Assembly: GCA_963744575.1 (NCBI GenBank)
Contig: CAVUUF010000017.1
Coordinates: 1-64,000, forward strand
Reading direction: 5' to 3'
DNA: 64,000 bases
Source of the DNA: Palsa-504 sp963744575
GTDB taxonomy: Bacteria; Actinomycetota; Actinomycetes; Streptosporangiales; Streptosporangiaceae
Of the stretch, positions 27,153-36,145 are shown one piece after another; position 1 is the first letter of the stretch; each line of letters begins with the position of its first letter. Under the pieces are notes generated by a model, which saw only the letters and a list, made by a program, of their open reading frames with translations, ran no database searches and was not told the origin of the DNA. The position numbers and the translations under genes are program-made.

Positions 27153-27461
27153 CGCCGGCTCCTTGCCTGTCCTCGAATCGCGCCCGTACGGGCCAGGCGC
27201 AAGCCCGCCCACAGCGAGCCTAACGGAGCGGCGGCACTTCGGCTGCGCGGGCACGCCGGACCCGGCGCGGAAACGCCAGCTGGCACTGCTCAGCTGCCAC
27301 TACTGAGGAGGCAGTCGCGCGGCCGTCGGGCCTTCTTCCGTACCCGCGCCCGGCAGGCATCCGGTAGCATATTCGACTGCTGCTAGAGACGCTAAACCTG
27401 GGTGGTACGCGGCCAGGCAGCAACGGCGCGCATCGAAGCAGTACGAGATCAGAGGCGATGT

Positions 27462-28742
27462 CAGGGACGCGGCAAAGTCGTGAATTGAGGCTGTGACCTG
27501 CGGTGTCGTAACGGTGTTGATGGGCCCGGCGTGTCCGCGGGCGGCGGGCGGGACCTGGGCGGAACGATGGAAGTTCCTACGCTCACCATCTTCTGCCACG
27601 AGAGACCCCAGCCCGCCGATGACATCTTCGCCTATCCCGGCTGCCCGCAGCCAGTACCTGCTCGATCTCCTTGCCCAGGTCCCGGACCCGAGGAAAAGGC
27701 GCGGCCGCCGGCACGCGCTGGCGGGGCTACTGGCCATGGGGATCGCGGCGGTGATCGCGGGGTCGCGGTCTTTCGCCGCGATCGGGCAGTGGGCCGCCGA
27801 CGCCGGCCCGGAGGTGTTGGCCGTGCTGGGCGCGACCCGCGGCCCGGCGGAGGAGTCCACCTTCCGGCGCGCGTTCGCCCTGGTCAGCCCCGATGTGCTC
27901 GACCGGGTCCTCGGCGCCTGGCTGCACACCAGGGCCGTGCAGGCCGGCGGCCGGCTGGTGATCGCAGTCGACGGCAAGGCCGTCCGCGGCGCGAAGGACA
28001 AGACCGGGAAGGCCCCGCACCTGGTCGCGGCGCTGGCCCACGGCATCGGCGCGGTCCTCGGCCAGGCCGCCGTGGACGCGAAGTCGAACGAGATCCCGGC
28101 GGCGCGGGATCTGCTGAAGGCGTTCGCCAGCCTGGCAGGCCCAGTCATCACGATTGACGCCCTGCACACGCAAAGTGACACCGCCCAGGTCATCACAGGC
28201 CGGCAGGCGGACTACGTGATGACCGTCAAGGGCAACATGCCGACCCTGTACAAGCGACTGAAGAAGCTACCCTGGGCCGCCGTCCCCGCGTTCTCGGCCG
28301 TGAGCACGGACCACGGCCGCCGGGCCCGCCGGACGATCAAGGTGGCGCTAGTCCCGGCCTGGATCGAGTTCGACGGCGCGGCCCAGGTCGCGCAGCTGCG
28401 CCGCACCGTCACCAGGAACGGAAAGAAGACCGTCGAAGTCGTCTACCTCATCACCAGCGACCGCGACGCCGATCCCGCGACCCTGGCGGCCTGGGTCCGG
28501 GGTCACTGGGAGATAGAGAACAAGCTTCACTGGGTCAGGGGACGTGACCTACCAGGAAGACAATCGCTGGTCAGAACGGGAAACGCGCCCCGCGTGATGG
28601 CCTCGCTACGCGGCCTGGCCATCAGCCTGCTGCGCATCGATGGCCACTCGAACATAGCCGCCCCCAACCGCCACCACGCCCGCGACCCGCAGCGCACACT
28701 CAAGCTACTTCAGACCGCATGAACGACTTTGCCGGGTCCCTG
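27462..28742 (+). mobile_element. ISAs1-family insertion sequence
   Basis: Inverted ends of about 20 bp are visible: CAGGGACGCGGCAAAGTCGT at 27462-27481 and its near-complement at 28723-28742 (one mismatch). One transposase gene lies between. The 8-10 bases outside the two ends do not match, so no target duplication is evident, suggesting later rearrangement. The element stands between the first eno copy and the phosphonate-type cluster. Confidence 0.85.
27493..28722 (+). CDS. ISAs1-family transposase
   Basis: 409 residues from 27493; a start at 27619 (MTSSPIPAARSQ) is equally possible. The N-terminal ISAs1-associated domain (LLAQVPDPRKRRGRRHALAG) precedes the DDE domain: VIAVDGKAVRGAKD, VITIDALHTQSDTA and GHWEIENKLHWVR. 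Just after this, the usual DVTxxED segment reads GRDLPGRQ because an extra G and a missing base a little later shift the frame for about ten codons and then restore it. The enzyme may therefore be inactive. Confidence 0.85.
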   Translation: MTCGVVTVLMGPACPRAAGGTWAERWKFLRSPSSATRDPSPPMTSSPIPAARSQYLLDLLAQVPDPRKRRGRRHALAGLLAMGIAAVIAGSRSFAAIGQWAADAGPEVLAVLGATRGPAEESTFRRAFALVSPDVLDRVLGAWLHTRAVQAGGRLVIAVDGKAVRGAKDKTGKAPHLVAALAHGIGAVLGQAAVDAKSNEIPAARDLLKAFASLAGPVITIDALHTQSDTAQVITGRQADYVMTVKGNMPTLYKRLKKLPWAAVPAFSAVSTDHGRRARRTIKVALVPAWIEFDGAAQVAQLRRTVTRNGKKTVEVVYLITSDRDADPATLAAWVRGHWEIENKLHWVRGRDLPGRQSLVRTGNAPRVMASLRGLAISLLRIDGHSNIAAPNRHHARDPQRTLKLLQTA

Positions 28743-29141
28743 CCCCTTGGAGGACTCGGCGCAACCATGCGTGCCATAACACCGCCTCTGGTCCCATGCT
28801 GATCCAGGAACGCCGACAGCGCTTAGCCCGAACTACACCGGGCAGGTCCAGCGTTGCGGGTATCAAGGTGAACATAGCACCGGACACTTGCGCCGCGCAG
28901 GGTATGAATGGACCTCTCATGCAGCTCACACAGCAGCCCCAGCATGATATGAAGGTCCTTCGCTGCCAGCTCGGGTAATCCATACCCAGAGTAATCGATG
29001 GCGGACCGCGGTCGGGATCAGCCATAGCACCAGCCATGAATTGACGCGATCTTCAAAATCCCTGTGGAAAAGATGACTATTCATCAGGCCCATTCGCCGC
29101 TTCCAGGCACATGACCGGCGGGCAGATCAGCTCTGATCTGT
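28743..29141. other. 400-bp stretch without a clear gene
   Basis: Short frames on both strands end quickly and show no family pattern. A minus-strand stretch (LPELAAKDLHIMLGLLCELH) lacks a start codon and could be a decayed gene. GC content is lower than in the core regions, as in the neighbouring cluster. Confidence 0.35.
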
Positions 29142-29588
29142 TCAGACTCCGTGCCCACCGGGAAGATTAGCTACTGCACCGATCCTGTTCTCGATTCGTG
29201 CGATGATGTTGCTGGTTGAGATCCCTGTGGTGTAAGGGACTAGCCGAAGGATCCCGAGCCGCTGCGGCTCGGCATAGAATTCCTGCAGGGCGTCACTGTG
29301 CCACATATCGTCACCGTGAACGACTAGGTCGATGCGGTGCTCCCGGAGGTATTCAGGTCCGATCACCAGGGGTGCGTCCGGGATTACCTCGTGCACATAG
29401 CGGCAGCCGACGATGACCGCGATCCGCTCTTGCATGGTCAGCACCGGACGGCGTTTGTAGTTTTGCACCGCCTCGTCGGAGTGGACGCCGACAATGAGGA
29501 CGTCTCCGAGCTTGCTGGCTTGCCTGAGGAACGAGACGTGACCTGAATGGAACAGGTCACCGACCATGTCGACGTAGACCCGGATCAT
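29142..29588 (-). CDS. Cytidylyltransferase, ethanolamine-phosphate type
   Basis: 148 residues. The nucleotidyltransferase HxGH motif is in DLFHSGHVSFLRQA and the late signature is TTGISTSNIIARI. The middle (GVHSDEAVQNYKRRPVLTMQ and CRYVHEVIPDAP) closely resembles ethanolamine-phosphate cytidylyltransferases. 2-Aminoethylphosphonate (AEP) is an analogue of ethanolamine phosphate, and the four upstream genes would make AEP, so CMP-AEP formation is the favoured reading. Fosfomycin enzyme Fom1 carries a related N-terminal domain. The start overlaps the aminotransferase stop by 4 bases; last gene of the operon. Confidence 0.82.
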   Translation of the reverse strand: MIRVYVDMVGDLFHSGHVSFLRQASKLGDVLIVGVHSDEAVQNYKRRPVLTMQERIAVIVGCRYVHEVIPDAPLVIGPEYLREHRIDLVVHGDDMWHSDALQEFYAEPQRLGILRLVPYTTGISTSNIIARIENRIGAVANLPGGHGV

Positions 29589-30610
29589 TGCGCCAGGACT
29601 TTGAATAGATCGGAAATGCTGTCTTCGTCCATTGCCGCTCCCATGTTTGCCACCCGGAAGATCTGTGATCGCAAAGGGCCCTGCCCCTGGTAGATCACGA
29701 ACCCGTGCTTGAGCGCTCGTTCGAACAGGTTGTCAGGATCACGCTCGCCGAGCAGGAATGATGTCAGCACATTCGACCGATGGCTTTCGGGCAGCAGTAG
29801 CTCGAATGAGCGGCTCCCGCAATGCCACACGTACTCGGCGAGGCGACGATAGCGGGCGGCCCGGTCCTCGGCCGCCATGAGATTCAGCGCGATGTCAAGC
29901 GCAACGAAGGCTTGCACGTTAGGAGTTGTCGGATTCCCCTCGGCGTAGGCACCGACGTCGAGCACGCCGAAGGTGGGGTGGACCGGGAGGTCGGTCTTCC
30001 AGGCGACGGCTCCAATACCGGGGAGCGATTCGAGACACTTGCTCGAGTTGAAGCAGACGGCCTCGGCGCCCACGTCGACAGGATGAGCTCCGACCGAGCT
30101 GACTGCGTCGACTACCAGCTTGCAGCCCCGGGCGGCGGTGATCTGCGAGACGGAAGCGAGCGGGTTCAGCAGCCCGGTAGTCGTCTCGTGGTGGACGATC
30201 GCGACCCAGTCGAGTGGACGGCTGGAGCACACCTCATCGAGTTGGCCCAGATTAACTGGTTGACCCGTCTCGTAGCCGAGTACCTTGACTTTGGTCCCGG
30301 GCAGCTGTCGTAGGGTGTCGGCCATCCGGTCGCCGTAAACGCCGTTGCGCACCACCAGCACTCGGCCACGCACCAGGCTGGACAAGGCAGCCTGGACCGC
30401 GAGGGAGCCGGAGCCGTGAAGCAGGCTCATTCGATAGACGCCGGGGTCGAATCCCAGCATGGCAGCCAGCCGGGACCGGACGCTCGCGGCGAGCGCGTCG
30501 AATTCGGGCTGCCGATGGCATAGCTCGACGTTGAAGAGATTCTCCTTGACGGCTGCGGCCAGGTTGACTGGGCCTGGATTGAACAGCACCTGCCGTCGCG
30601 GCTCGAGCAC
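29585..30610 (-). CDS. 2-Aminoethylphosphonate transaminase-like class V aminotransferase
   Basis: 341 residues. It opens with LFNPGPVNLAAAVKENLFN and has the PhnW-like LLHGSGSLAVQAAL, the PLP aspartate in VVDAVSSVGAHP and the PLP lysine in FNSSKCLESLPGIG. In AEP biosynthesis it would aminate phosphonoacetaldehyde. It lies one base after the decarboxylase beta gene and overlaps the cytidylyltransferase by 4 bases. PhnW also works in AEP breakdown; the presence of PEP mutase in the operon argues for synthesis here. Confidence 0.85.
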   Translation of the reverse strand: MLEPRRQVLFNPGPVNLAAAVKENLFNVELCHRQPEFDALAASVRSRLAAMLGFDPGVYRMSLLHGSGSLAVQAALSSLVRGRVLVVRNGVYGDRMADTLRQLPGTKVKVLGYETGQPVNLGQLDEVCSSRPLDWVAIVHHETTTGLLNPLASVSQITAARGCKLVVDAVSSVGAHPVDVGAEAVCFNSSKCLESLPGIGAVAWKTDLPVHPTFGVLDVGAYAEGNPTTPNVQAFVALDIALNLMAAEDRAARYRRLAEYVWHCGSRSFELLLPESHRSNVLTSFLLGERDPDNLFERALKHGFVIYQGQGPLRSQIFRVANMGAAMDEDSISDLFKVLAQ

Positions 30611-30611
30611 C

Positions 30612-31100
30612 TTACCGACCCCCAGACCGCGCGTTTGCGCCCGTTAGGACGCTCCGCACGGTAAGCACGTTCTCCGCAGGGTCGGTCCCGACGCGAGGCG
30701 GTCGGCCGCCTAGGCCGATCGGGACAACCTCTGTGACGCCTGGATAATGAGCGTCAAGCGGCGCACAGCGCTGGCCACCAACAGACTCATGGCAACCGTT
30801 GTCCAGGACGTAGTGGAAGAAGTTGGGCAGCGCCAAATCACGTGCCGTATGCGTAGTGCCCAGGCTCATCAGCAGCGCGCCATCGCCGTTTATCACGACG
30901 ACCTCTGCCTCCGAGGATATCGCGACCCCCAGGCCGATTGCCGGAGCAAGCCCCATGCTCCCCTGCATGTAGAACACAACGTAGTCGTCTCCGGCCACCG
31001 CACGTACAGCGCGGCTCACGAATCCGGTGGAAGCTATATACACAGCTCCCGTCCCGTGCCGCTTGAGTATCGTGGCGATTGCCTCTTCGCGGGTCGTCAT
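30612..31100 (-). CDS. Phosphonopyruvate decarboxylase, TPP-binding (beta) subunit
   Basis: 162 residues carrying the C-terminal half of the enzyme: FYMQGSMGLAPAIGLGVA, the thiamine diphosphate motif INGDGALLMSLGT and VLDNGCHESVGGQ. It overlaps the alpha-subunit gene by 4 bases. Single-chain homologues are about 380 residues, so the enzyme here is split, as in sulfopyruvate decarboxylase ComDE. Substrate assignment rests on the neighbouring PEP mutase gene. Confidence 0.85.
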   Translation of the reverse strand: MTTREEAIATILKRHGTGAVYIASTGFVSRAVRAVAGDDYVVFYMQGSMGLAPAIGLGVAISSEAEVVVINGDGALLMSLGTTHTARDLALPNFFHYVLDNGCHESVGGQRCAPLDAHYPGVTEVVPIGLGGRPPRVGTDPAENVLTVRSVLTGANARSGGR

Positions 31101-31510
31101 GACTCGTTATTCGCTCCGTGCACCACGATCGCGTCCTCCCAGCCGAGCAGATGAAGGAGCTTCTCGTCTATTTCACCCATGACCCTGTGCTGAGGCAGTG
31201 AATGCCGGTGGCCGATAACTAGGCGAACCGGAATCCCGTATGGCACGCAGAGCGAAGCCAGCGGGTTCACGGCATGCCCCAGCCCGGCGTTCTGCATGTA
31301 GACGCACGGCTTCTTCCCCGCCAGGTACGCCCCGGCAGCCAGACCGACTGCCTCGGCCTCCCAGGTCGCCGTTACGTGCATCTCGCGCGGGAGCGCTTCG
31401 ATGTCACGGATGAACGCTGCCAAGCCGCTGTCTGGCACTCCGGCGAAAAAGTCGAAGCCCTCGCCGAGCAGGTCAGCCAGAAGTCTGTCACAGGACGTAA
31501 CGATCTTCAT
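31097..31510 (-). CDS. Phosphonopyruvate decarboxylase, PYR-domain (alpha) subunit
   Basis: 137 residues forming the N-terminal pyrimidine-binding half: FFAGVPDSGLAAFIRD, the TPP-activating glutamate in TWEAEAVGLAAGAYLAG and VYMQNAGLGHAVNPLASL. It would decarboxylate phosphonopyruvate to phosphonoacetaldehyde with the beta subunit, pulling the unfavourable PEP mutase reaction forward. Its start overlaps the end of the PEP mutase gene by 23 bases. Confidence 0.85.
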   Translation of the reverse strand: MKIVTSCDRLLADLLGEGFDFFAGVPDSGLAAFIRDIEALPREMHVTATWEAEAVGLAAGAYLAGKKPCVYMQNAGLGHAVNPLASLCVPYGIPVRLVIGHRHSLPQHRVMGEIDEKLLHLLGWEDAIVVHGANNES

Positions 31511-32390
31511 TCTGCCTCAGCTCGTCCACATACAGCAGCCGGAACACCTCGTCCATCGGAACCACGTGCTCGTTACCGTCGGCGAGCCGCTTTCGGCTGA
31601 GGAGCGCGCCGAAGGTCTCTTCGAGCGCTTTCACGGTCGACCGGATGCCGTAATTGGCGAAGATAACGAGCCGGAAGCCAACATCGGCGAGCTGCTCATA
31701 GGTGACCTGGTTGTAGGTGGTCGGCACGCATACAAGCGGGGTGGTGTTCCCCGCATACCACTTCTCCGCGAACTCCAGGACAGGCTCGGGCTCCTTCCCG
31801 CTGTGATGGATCAGGATCCCGTCCACGCCCTCATCGGCGTACTGCGCCGCCCGGTCCAGCGCGACCTGCATGCCCTTTCCCTTGATGAGTGCCTCGGTCC
31901 GGGCAATGACCGCGAACGACGGATCGGTCCGCTGCTCAACCGCCGCCTTAAGCTTGCCGCGGAAGGTGCTCGCTCGTTCAAGCTCATTCTGCATGCCAAC
32001 GTAGAAGGAGCAGCGCTTCGGGAAGGGATTGTCCTCCATGCAAATCCCGAGGGCGCCTGCCTTTGAGAATTCGCGCACCAGGCGGATCGTATTGATGGCA
32101 TTCCCGCCACCAGCGTTGCCGTCGACAAGGATAGGGATCTGAACACGGTCAGAGATCTTGGAGATCACATCCACGTAGTCCTGAGAACCCAGGATGTCAG
32201 CGTCGGGAAGACGCGCTGCCGCGTGGACCTCGAAGCTCGAGATCCAGATGCCGTCCGCACCCGCCTCTTGAGCGATCATCGCCCCCAGAGCGTTGTAAGC
32301 ACCCATCAGAATGGACGGCGAATCCCCCCGGAGGAGATCGGCGACGTTACGCTGCGGCCCGGTCTTCCCGTTGAGCTGCTGAGAATTCAT
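31488..32390 (-). CDS. pepM: Phosphoenolpyruvate mutase-like enzyme with altered active-site motif
   Basis: 300 residues from the ATG at 32390. Isocitrate-lyase/PEP-mutase superfamily barrel: ADGIWISSFEVHAAARLPDA, IPILVDGNAGGGNAINTIRL, VIARTEALIKG, LIHHSGKEPE, VIFANYGIRS and MDEVFRLLYVDEL follow PEP mutase throughout. Two diagnostic sites differ. The Mg loop is DGNAG rather than D-x-D-T-G. The hallmark EDKxxxxxNS reads EDNPFPKRCS, with Asn for Lys and Cys for Asn, partly like the KRCGH of lyases. First gene of the operon; the 3.6-kb element lies 160 bases upstream. Confidence 0.85.
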   Translation of the reverse strand: MNSQQLNGKTGPQRNVADLLRGDSPSILMGAYNALGAMIAQEAGADGIWISSFEVHAAARLPDADILGSQDYVDVISKISDRVQIPILVDGNAGGGNAINTIRLVREFSKAGALGICMEDNPFPKRCSFYVGMQNELERASTFRGKLKAAVEQRTDPSFAVIARTEALIKGKGMQVALDRAAQYADEGVDGILIHHSGKEPEPVLEFAEKWYAGNTTPLVCVPTTYNQVTYEQLADVGFRLVIFANYGIRSTVKALEETFGALLSRKRLADGNEHVVPMDEVFRLLYVDELRQNEDRYVL

Positions 32391-32550
32391 CGATGCCCTA
32401 TCTTCACCTTCGTGGTTTGCTGACACGCTTTCGAGGATCGGCCCCAAGCCTGCGATCACGACACAGACGGCGCTTGAACTGCTGATGGCCAACGCCAGAA
32501 CTTGAGGATCGGTATCACCAGGCGACTCTAGCGCCAAACCGCGAAGCGCG

Positions 32551-32571
32551 GCGCTAGTTCCTACTATCTAG
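32551..32571 (+). repeat. Left copy of 21-bp direct repeat bounding the 3.6-kb element
   Basis: GCGCTAGTTCCTACTATCTA plus one G is repeated exactly at 36146-36166 in the same orientation. Bases just outside differ. It is either the attachment core or a target-site duplication. Confidence 0.8.
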
Positions 32572-32669
32572 CGAGGCCCTGCCTCAGACCATCGAGGTTG
32601 GCGGTTCTGCAGGCGTGGCCGTGCGGGCGGGTTCATCCTCTTGACCGTAGGCGTGGTTGGGAGGACGGC

Positions 32670-32840
32670 ATGGCGCAGCGTCCGGTCACATTGACTGACA
32701 TCGTCCGCGGGCACGTCAGCCTGGAGATCGAGGGGTTCGACCGGCTCTATCTCAACGTTATCTCGAGCTTTCGCGTCAGCCAGGGCTGTGACCTGCGGCT
32801 TCTCGTCATGGACAGTGTTGTGGACGGGACGGCCGCAGCG
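32670..32840 (+). pseudogene. N-terminal fragment of a conserved mobile-element-associated protein
   Basis: Starting MAQRPVTLTDIVRGHVSLEI then EGFDRLYLNV, this matches the opening of a large actinobacterial protein family that I remember as starting with xVRGHVxLEIExxDRxYLN. After that the family sequence is lost and the frame ends at 32840. The matching C-terminal part lies 2.6 kb away at 35486-36067. Confidence 0.55.
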
Positions 32841-32854
32841 TGATCACCTGTGGA

Positions 32855-33261
32855 TTACTGGTCCGGATTGTTACCCGATCGGGTCCGGGTGGTGCGCTGG
32901 TCGCCGAGGGCGTGGGCGAGCTGGCGGCGGAGCCGGGCGTTCTGGTCGGCGAGCGCTTGGTTGCGCTGCAGGGCGGCGGTCAGCCGGGCGTGCAGTGACG
33001 CCTCGGTTGACCGCTGGCCGGCGGGAACGGGGGCACCTGGGGCGCGGCTGGTGCTGGTGCGTAGCCGCTGGATCTGGTCGCGGATGTCGGGCTGGGTATA
33101 AAGCCAGGACCGGGAGATGCCCGCGGCCTAGCCACGGCGGCGAACGTAACGGGCGCGCCGGCCCGGTCGAGCTCGCGCAGTGCCTGGATCGCCCGGGCGC
33201 GGGTCAGCTCGTGCCGGCGGGCTGCGGCGAGGGCAAGCGGGCCGGCCGGGTCAGGATGCAT
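32855..33261 (-). pseudogene. DUF6262 (TnpC-like) protein with one frameshift
   Basis: The N-terminus LALAAARRHELTRARAIQAL and VTFAAVAR is in one frame. After a missing base near 33130 the next frame gives AAGISRSWLYTQPDIRDQIQ, a helical region and ALADQNARLRRQLAHALGDQ, to a stop at 32855. Together about 135 residues match the DUF6262/TnpC partner proteins of Tn554-like recombinases. It overlaps the recombinase stop by 11 bases. Confidence 0.7.
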
Positions 33262-35229
33262 CGGCGCCGGCTCCCTGCTCCCCGCCGCGGGCTTCAAGTG
33301 CGGTGATGATCTTGTCCAGGTTGGCGGCGACCTGCTTGTTCATCTCGGCGACGCGGGCGTGCCCGGCGGCTTCGGCGGCGGTGATGAGCTGCACGGTGGC
33401 CTGCTGCTGAGCGCGGTGCTGCGGCAGGAACTCGGCCGTGGTGACGAACATCGGGCAGGTCAGGCACGAGTTGGCGTGCGGGCAGGTTTTCGCCAGCGGG
33501 AGCTGGCAGTACCCGTTGGGCAGCGCCTGGGTGGCCCGCGACAGCCGGTGTTTCGCCCAGGCGGCGTCGCCGAGCGGGCCGTCCGGGCTGATCTGGACGC
33601 GCTGGCCGGTCGCGCCGACCTTGCGGGCCTTCTCCCAGTGCTCGCGGACGGTCTTATCCGACAGCCGGGCATACAGCGCGGTCATCAGGGCCGAGTCATG
33701 GTCGAGGATTTTCTGCGCCACGTGCTGCGGGACGTCCCGGTTGATCAGGGCGGTTCCCAGCGTGTGCCGCCACTGGTGCGGGGTGATATGGGCAGGGTTG
33801 CCGCGTTCGTCGCGGATGTCGCAGCGGGCTAGCCAGGAGTACAGGGCCCGCCGGCAGGCTCCGCCGTGCATTGGCTTGCGGCCGTCGCGGTTGGCCTGGG
33901 CTTGGGGGAACAGTACCGTCTGGCCGGCCGGATAGTCGTCTTGCACGCGTGCCTGCTGGTCGCGGATCAGCTGCACGAGCTGCTCATCGAGGGGGATGAG
34001 CGCCTCGCGGTTCATCTTGTGGTTGAGGTAGCGCAGGTAGGGTGCGCCGTTGCTGTCGCTGACCAGGCAACCGAACGGGAGGCGGATCGCGTCGGTGATC
34101 CGCAGCCCGCAGCGGATGAGGATGAGGGTTACCAGCTGGTAGGCGGGGTTGTTCCACAGGGCGAGGTTGGCGGGGTCTTCGACCTGCGCCATCACCTGCT
34201 CGGCGACCGCGCGCGGCAGCCGCTGCGGGCGGGCCCTGGGATAGTCCTCCGGGTAGATCGCGGCGGTGGCGGGCAGGGTGTCGTCCCAGCCGTGGCGGCG
34301 GATGGCGTCGAAGAACGCGTTCAGCGAGCCGATGTATTTCGGGTGGTCGGCCCGGCCGGCCAGTTCGTGCTGCAGGACTGCAAGGTAGCGCTCGAGCAGG
34401 TCCCGGTCGACCTGCCCCAGTCCCTGGACCGGGATCTTGGATGCGGCCAGGAACTGCCCGAACCGGGTGATCGCGCGGATGCCCTGGTAGACCGCGTCGG
34501 ACCGGCCGCCCGCCGTGACCCGCCACCGGGCCCATCGTTTGGCTAGCGCCTTCAGCCATGGCTGCGGGATCTGGCCGAAGCGGATCGCGGCCTGCTGGCC
34601 GGGGACACCCAGGGCGCGCAGCCGCCACAGGTCGCGCGGGTATTCGGTACCCCACCGGCAGCCGCCCTCGCGCAGGTCCTCGACCTCACGGCGGGCCGAG
34701 ATCAGCAGCGCCCGCGCGCCTGGTCTCCCCGGCGGGGCAGCTTTGCCGCCCACTCCGCCTCGCTGAGGTCCAGGATCGAGACGGCGCCGCTGGCCGCCAG
34801 GACGGCGACCGCGCGCCGGGCGGTGCCCGGATGGGTCTTGCCCTGGCTATGGTCCCGGCGGCACTGCAGGGCGTATTGCATCTCAAGCTTCAGCTGCCGT
34901 CCCAGCTTCCCCAGGTGGACCTGCCGCTCGCGCGAGCCGGCCCGGTCCGGGTTCACCGGCCCGGCCGTGGCCACGTAGTGGTCCAGGTCAGGCTGGCCGT
35001 TGTCGTGCCACCGCGCGTAGTGGGCGTGGCACAGCCCGCGGGCCTGCGCCGCCCTGCCGCAACGGCCGGCCCGGCACCGGTCCCCGCCGAAGACCGGGTC
35101 ATCGAGTCCGAAGGCAAGCTCATCAGCGCGGCACTCGGGCCGGACCGCGGCCAGGAGCTTTTCCAGCAGGTCGGGGGCCACCGCGAGCTGCCCCGTGGCA
35201 CCGGGCGCCGGGTCGGCTGGGCGGCTCAC
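33251..35229 (-). pseudogene. Tn554-like tyrosine recombinase split by one frameshift
   Basis: The upstream part (35229 to about 34722) has a Cys-containing N-terminal domain (PVFGGDRCRAGRCGRAAQ, GLCHAHYARWHDNG) and ends in ILDLSEAEWAAKL. The downstream part (from about 34750) continues with ARALLISARREVEDLREGG through the catalytic core: the Arg in CGLRITDAIRLP, HxxR in HQWRHTLGT and the Tyr in LMTALYARLSDKT, ending in a Cys-rich tail. One base is missing near 34722. The catalytic part alone could still be translated from a GTG at 34753. Confidence 0.75.
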
Positions 35230-35485
35230 TGGTCTTCCTCCCCGCCGTCGAAGACGGTCGCGGTCAGCCGGACCTTCACGTGATGGCGGCGGGCCGCCGC
35301 GTGCAACCAGGTCGCCCCGCCGCCGAGCTGGTGCTCCTAGTGTTCCTCCAGCGCCAGTGCCGCCCGCCATGCGCTGAACGTCTCCCGCACCCGCGCCGCC
35401 GGGGCCAAGCCGTTCACCTGCCCGGCCAGCACCGCCCCGGCCGGGCCGACCGTCCAGGCGATGCACGGCAGATCCCCATGGCCGC

Positions 35486-36067
35486 GACCCGGGGGACCTG
35501 GGCTGCAAGCGCGGCCTGGAGCACCTGGACGAGCTGGCGGCCAAAGCGCGTGCATGCAACGCCCGGCTGATGGATGCTGTAATTGTCGGCCAGGGCAGCG
35601 GCATCCTCGCGAATCCAGTCATCGAGCGGATCGCGCACCCCACCACGGACGCGGCGGGGCGGAGGGTCCCGGCCATGCGCTTCGCGGACCCCCGGGTGCA
35701 GGCCCTGGCCGGTTGCCTGGCCGTCTGGGACCACGCCGTCGCCGGCATCACCAATAAGAGCCTTCGTGCCTGGATGACCGGACTGCGCGGCGTCCCCTAT
35801 GCCATGAACCAGGCGTCTTACGACCTGGCCCGGCTACGCGGCAACGGCCTGATCGAACGGATCGGCCGCAGCAACACCTACCGGCTGACCGCCGACGGCC
35901 TGACCTTCGCCCTGGTCTACAGCCGCGTCCATGACCAGGTGCTGTATCCCCTCACCGCGCATAACCAGCCGATCGCCGCCCCGGCACCGGTCCGCGCCGC
36001 CTGGCGGATCATCACCCGGCATATCGACAGCACCGTCGCCGCCACCCGCCTCGGGCGCGCGGCCTGA
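35486..36067 (+). pseudogene. C-terminal fragment of the conserved mobile-element-associated protein
   Basis: The frame reads LEHLDELAAKARACNARLMD, VPAMRFADPRVQALAGCL, GITNKSLRAWMTGLRGVPYA, then NQASYDLARLRGNGLIERI and NTYRLTADGLTFAL, a C-terminal winged-helix-like pattern I associate with the same family as the fragment at 32670. An ATG at 35570 could start a 165-residue protein. The missing middle (around 350-400 residues) was replaced by the recombinase module. Confidence 0.6.
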
Positions 36068-36145
36068 GCCCCTGCCCGCGCCTGGCCCACCGTCCCCACC
36101 GTGCCGCCAGACTCAGGTCAACCGTCAAAGTCTTCGCGCCTCAGA

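Larger units (their letters stand above)
25128..27268. repeat. Segmental duplication, copy 1 (eno-divIC-DUF501 part)
   Basis: This stretch matches 48696-50836 with a constant offset of 23,568 bases and no internal indel that I could see. Differences are scattered substitutions in the DUF501/divIC part and the far upstream end; the enolase coding part looks identical apart from one silent change near its 3' end. Sequence outside these limits is unrelated. Confidence 0.9.

Noticed and set aside
28796..28978. Short plus-strand frame after the insertion sequence
   Set aside because: 60 residues, no family pattern, no ribosome site, and the region looks non-coding on both strands.
34700..34760. 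Programmed -1 frameshift joining the two halves of the recombinase
   Set aside because: The overlap lacks an X XXY YYZ slippery site, and the neighbouring DUF6262 gene has an unrelated one-base loss.
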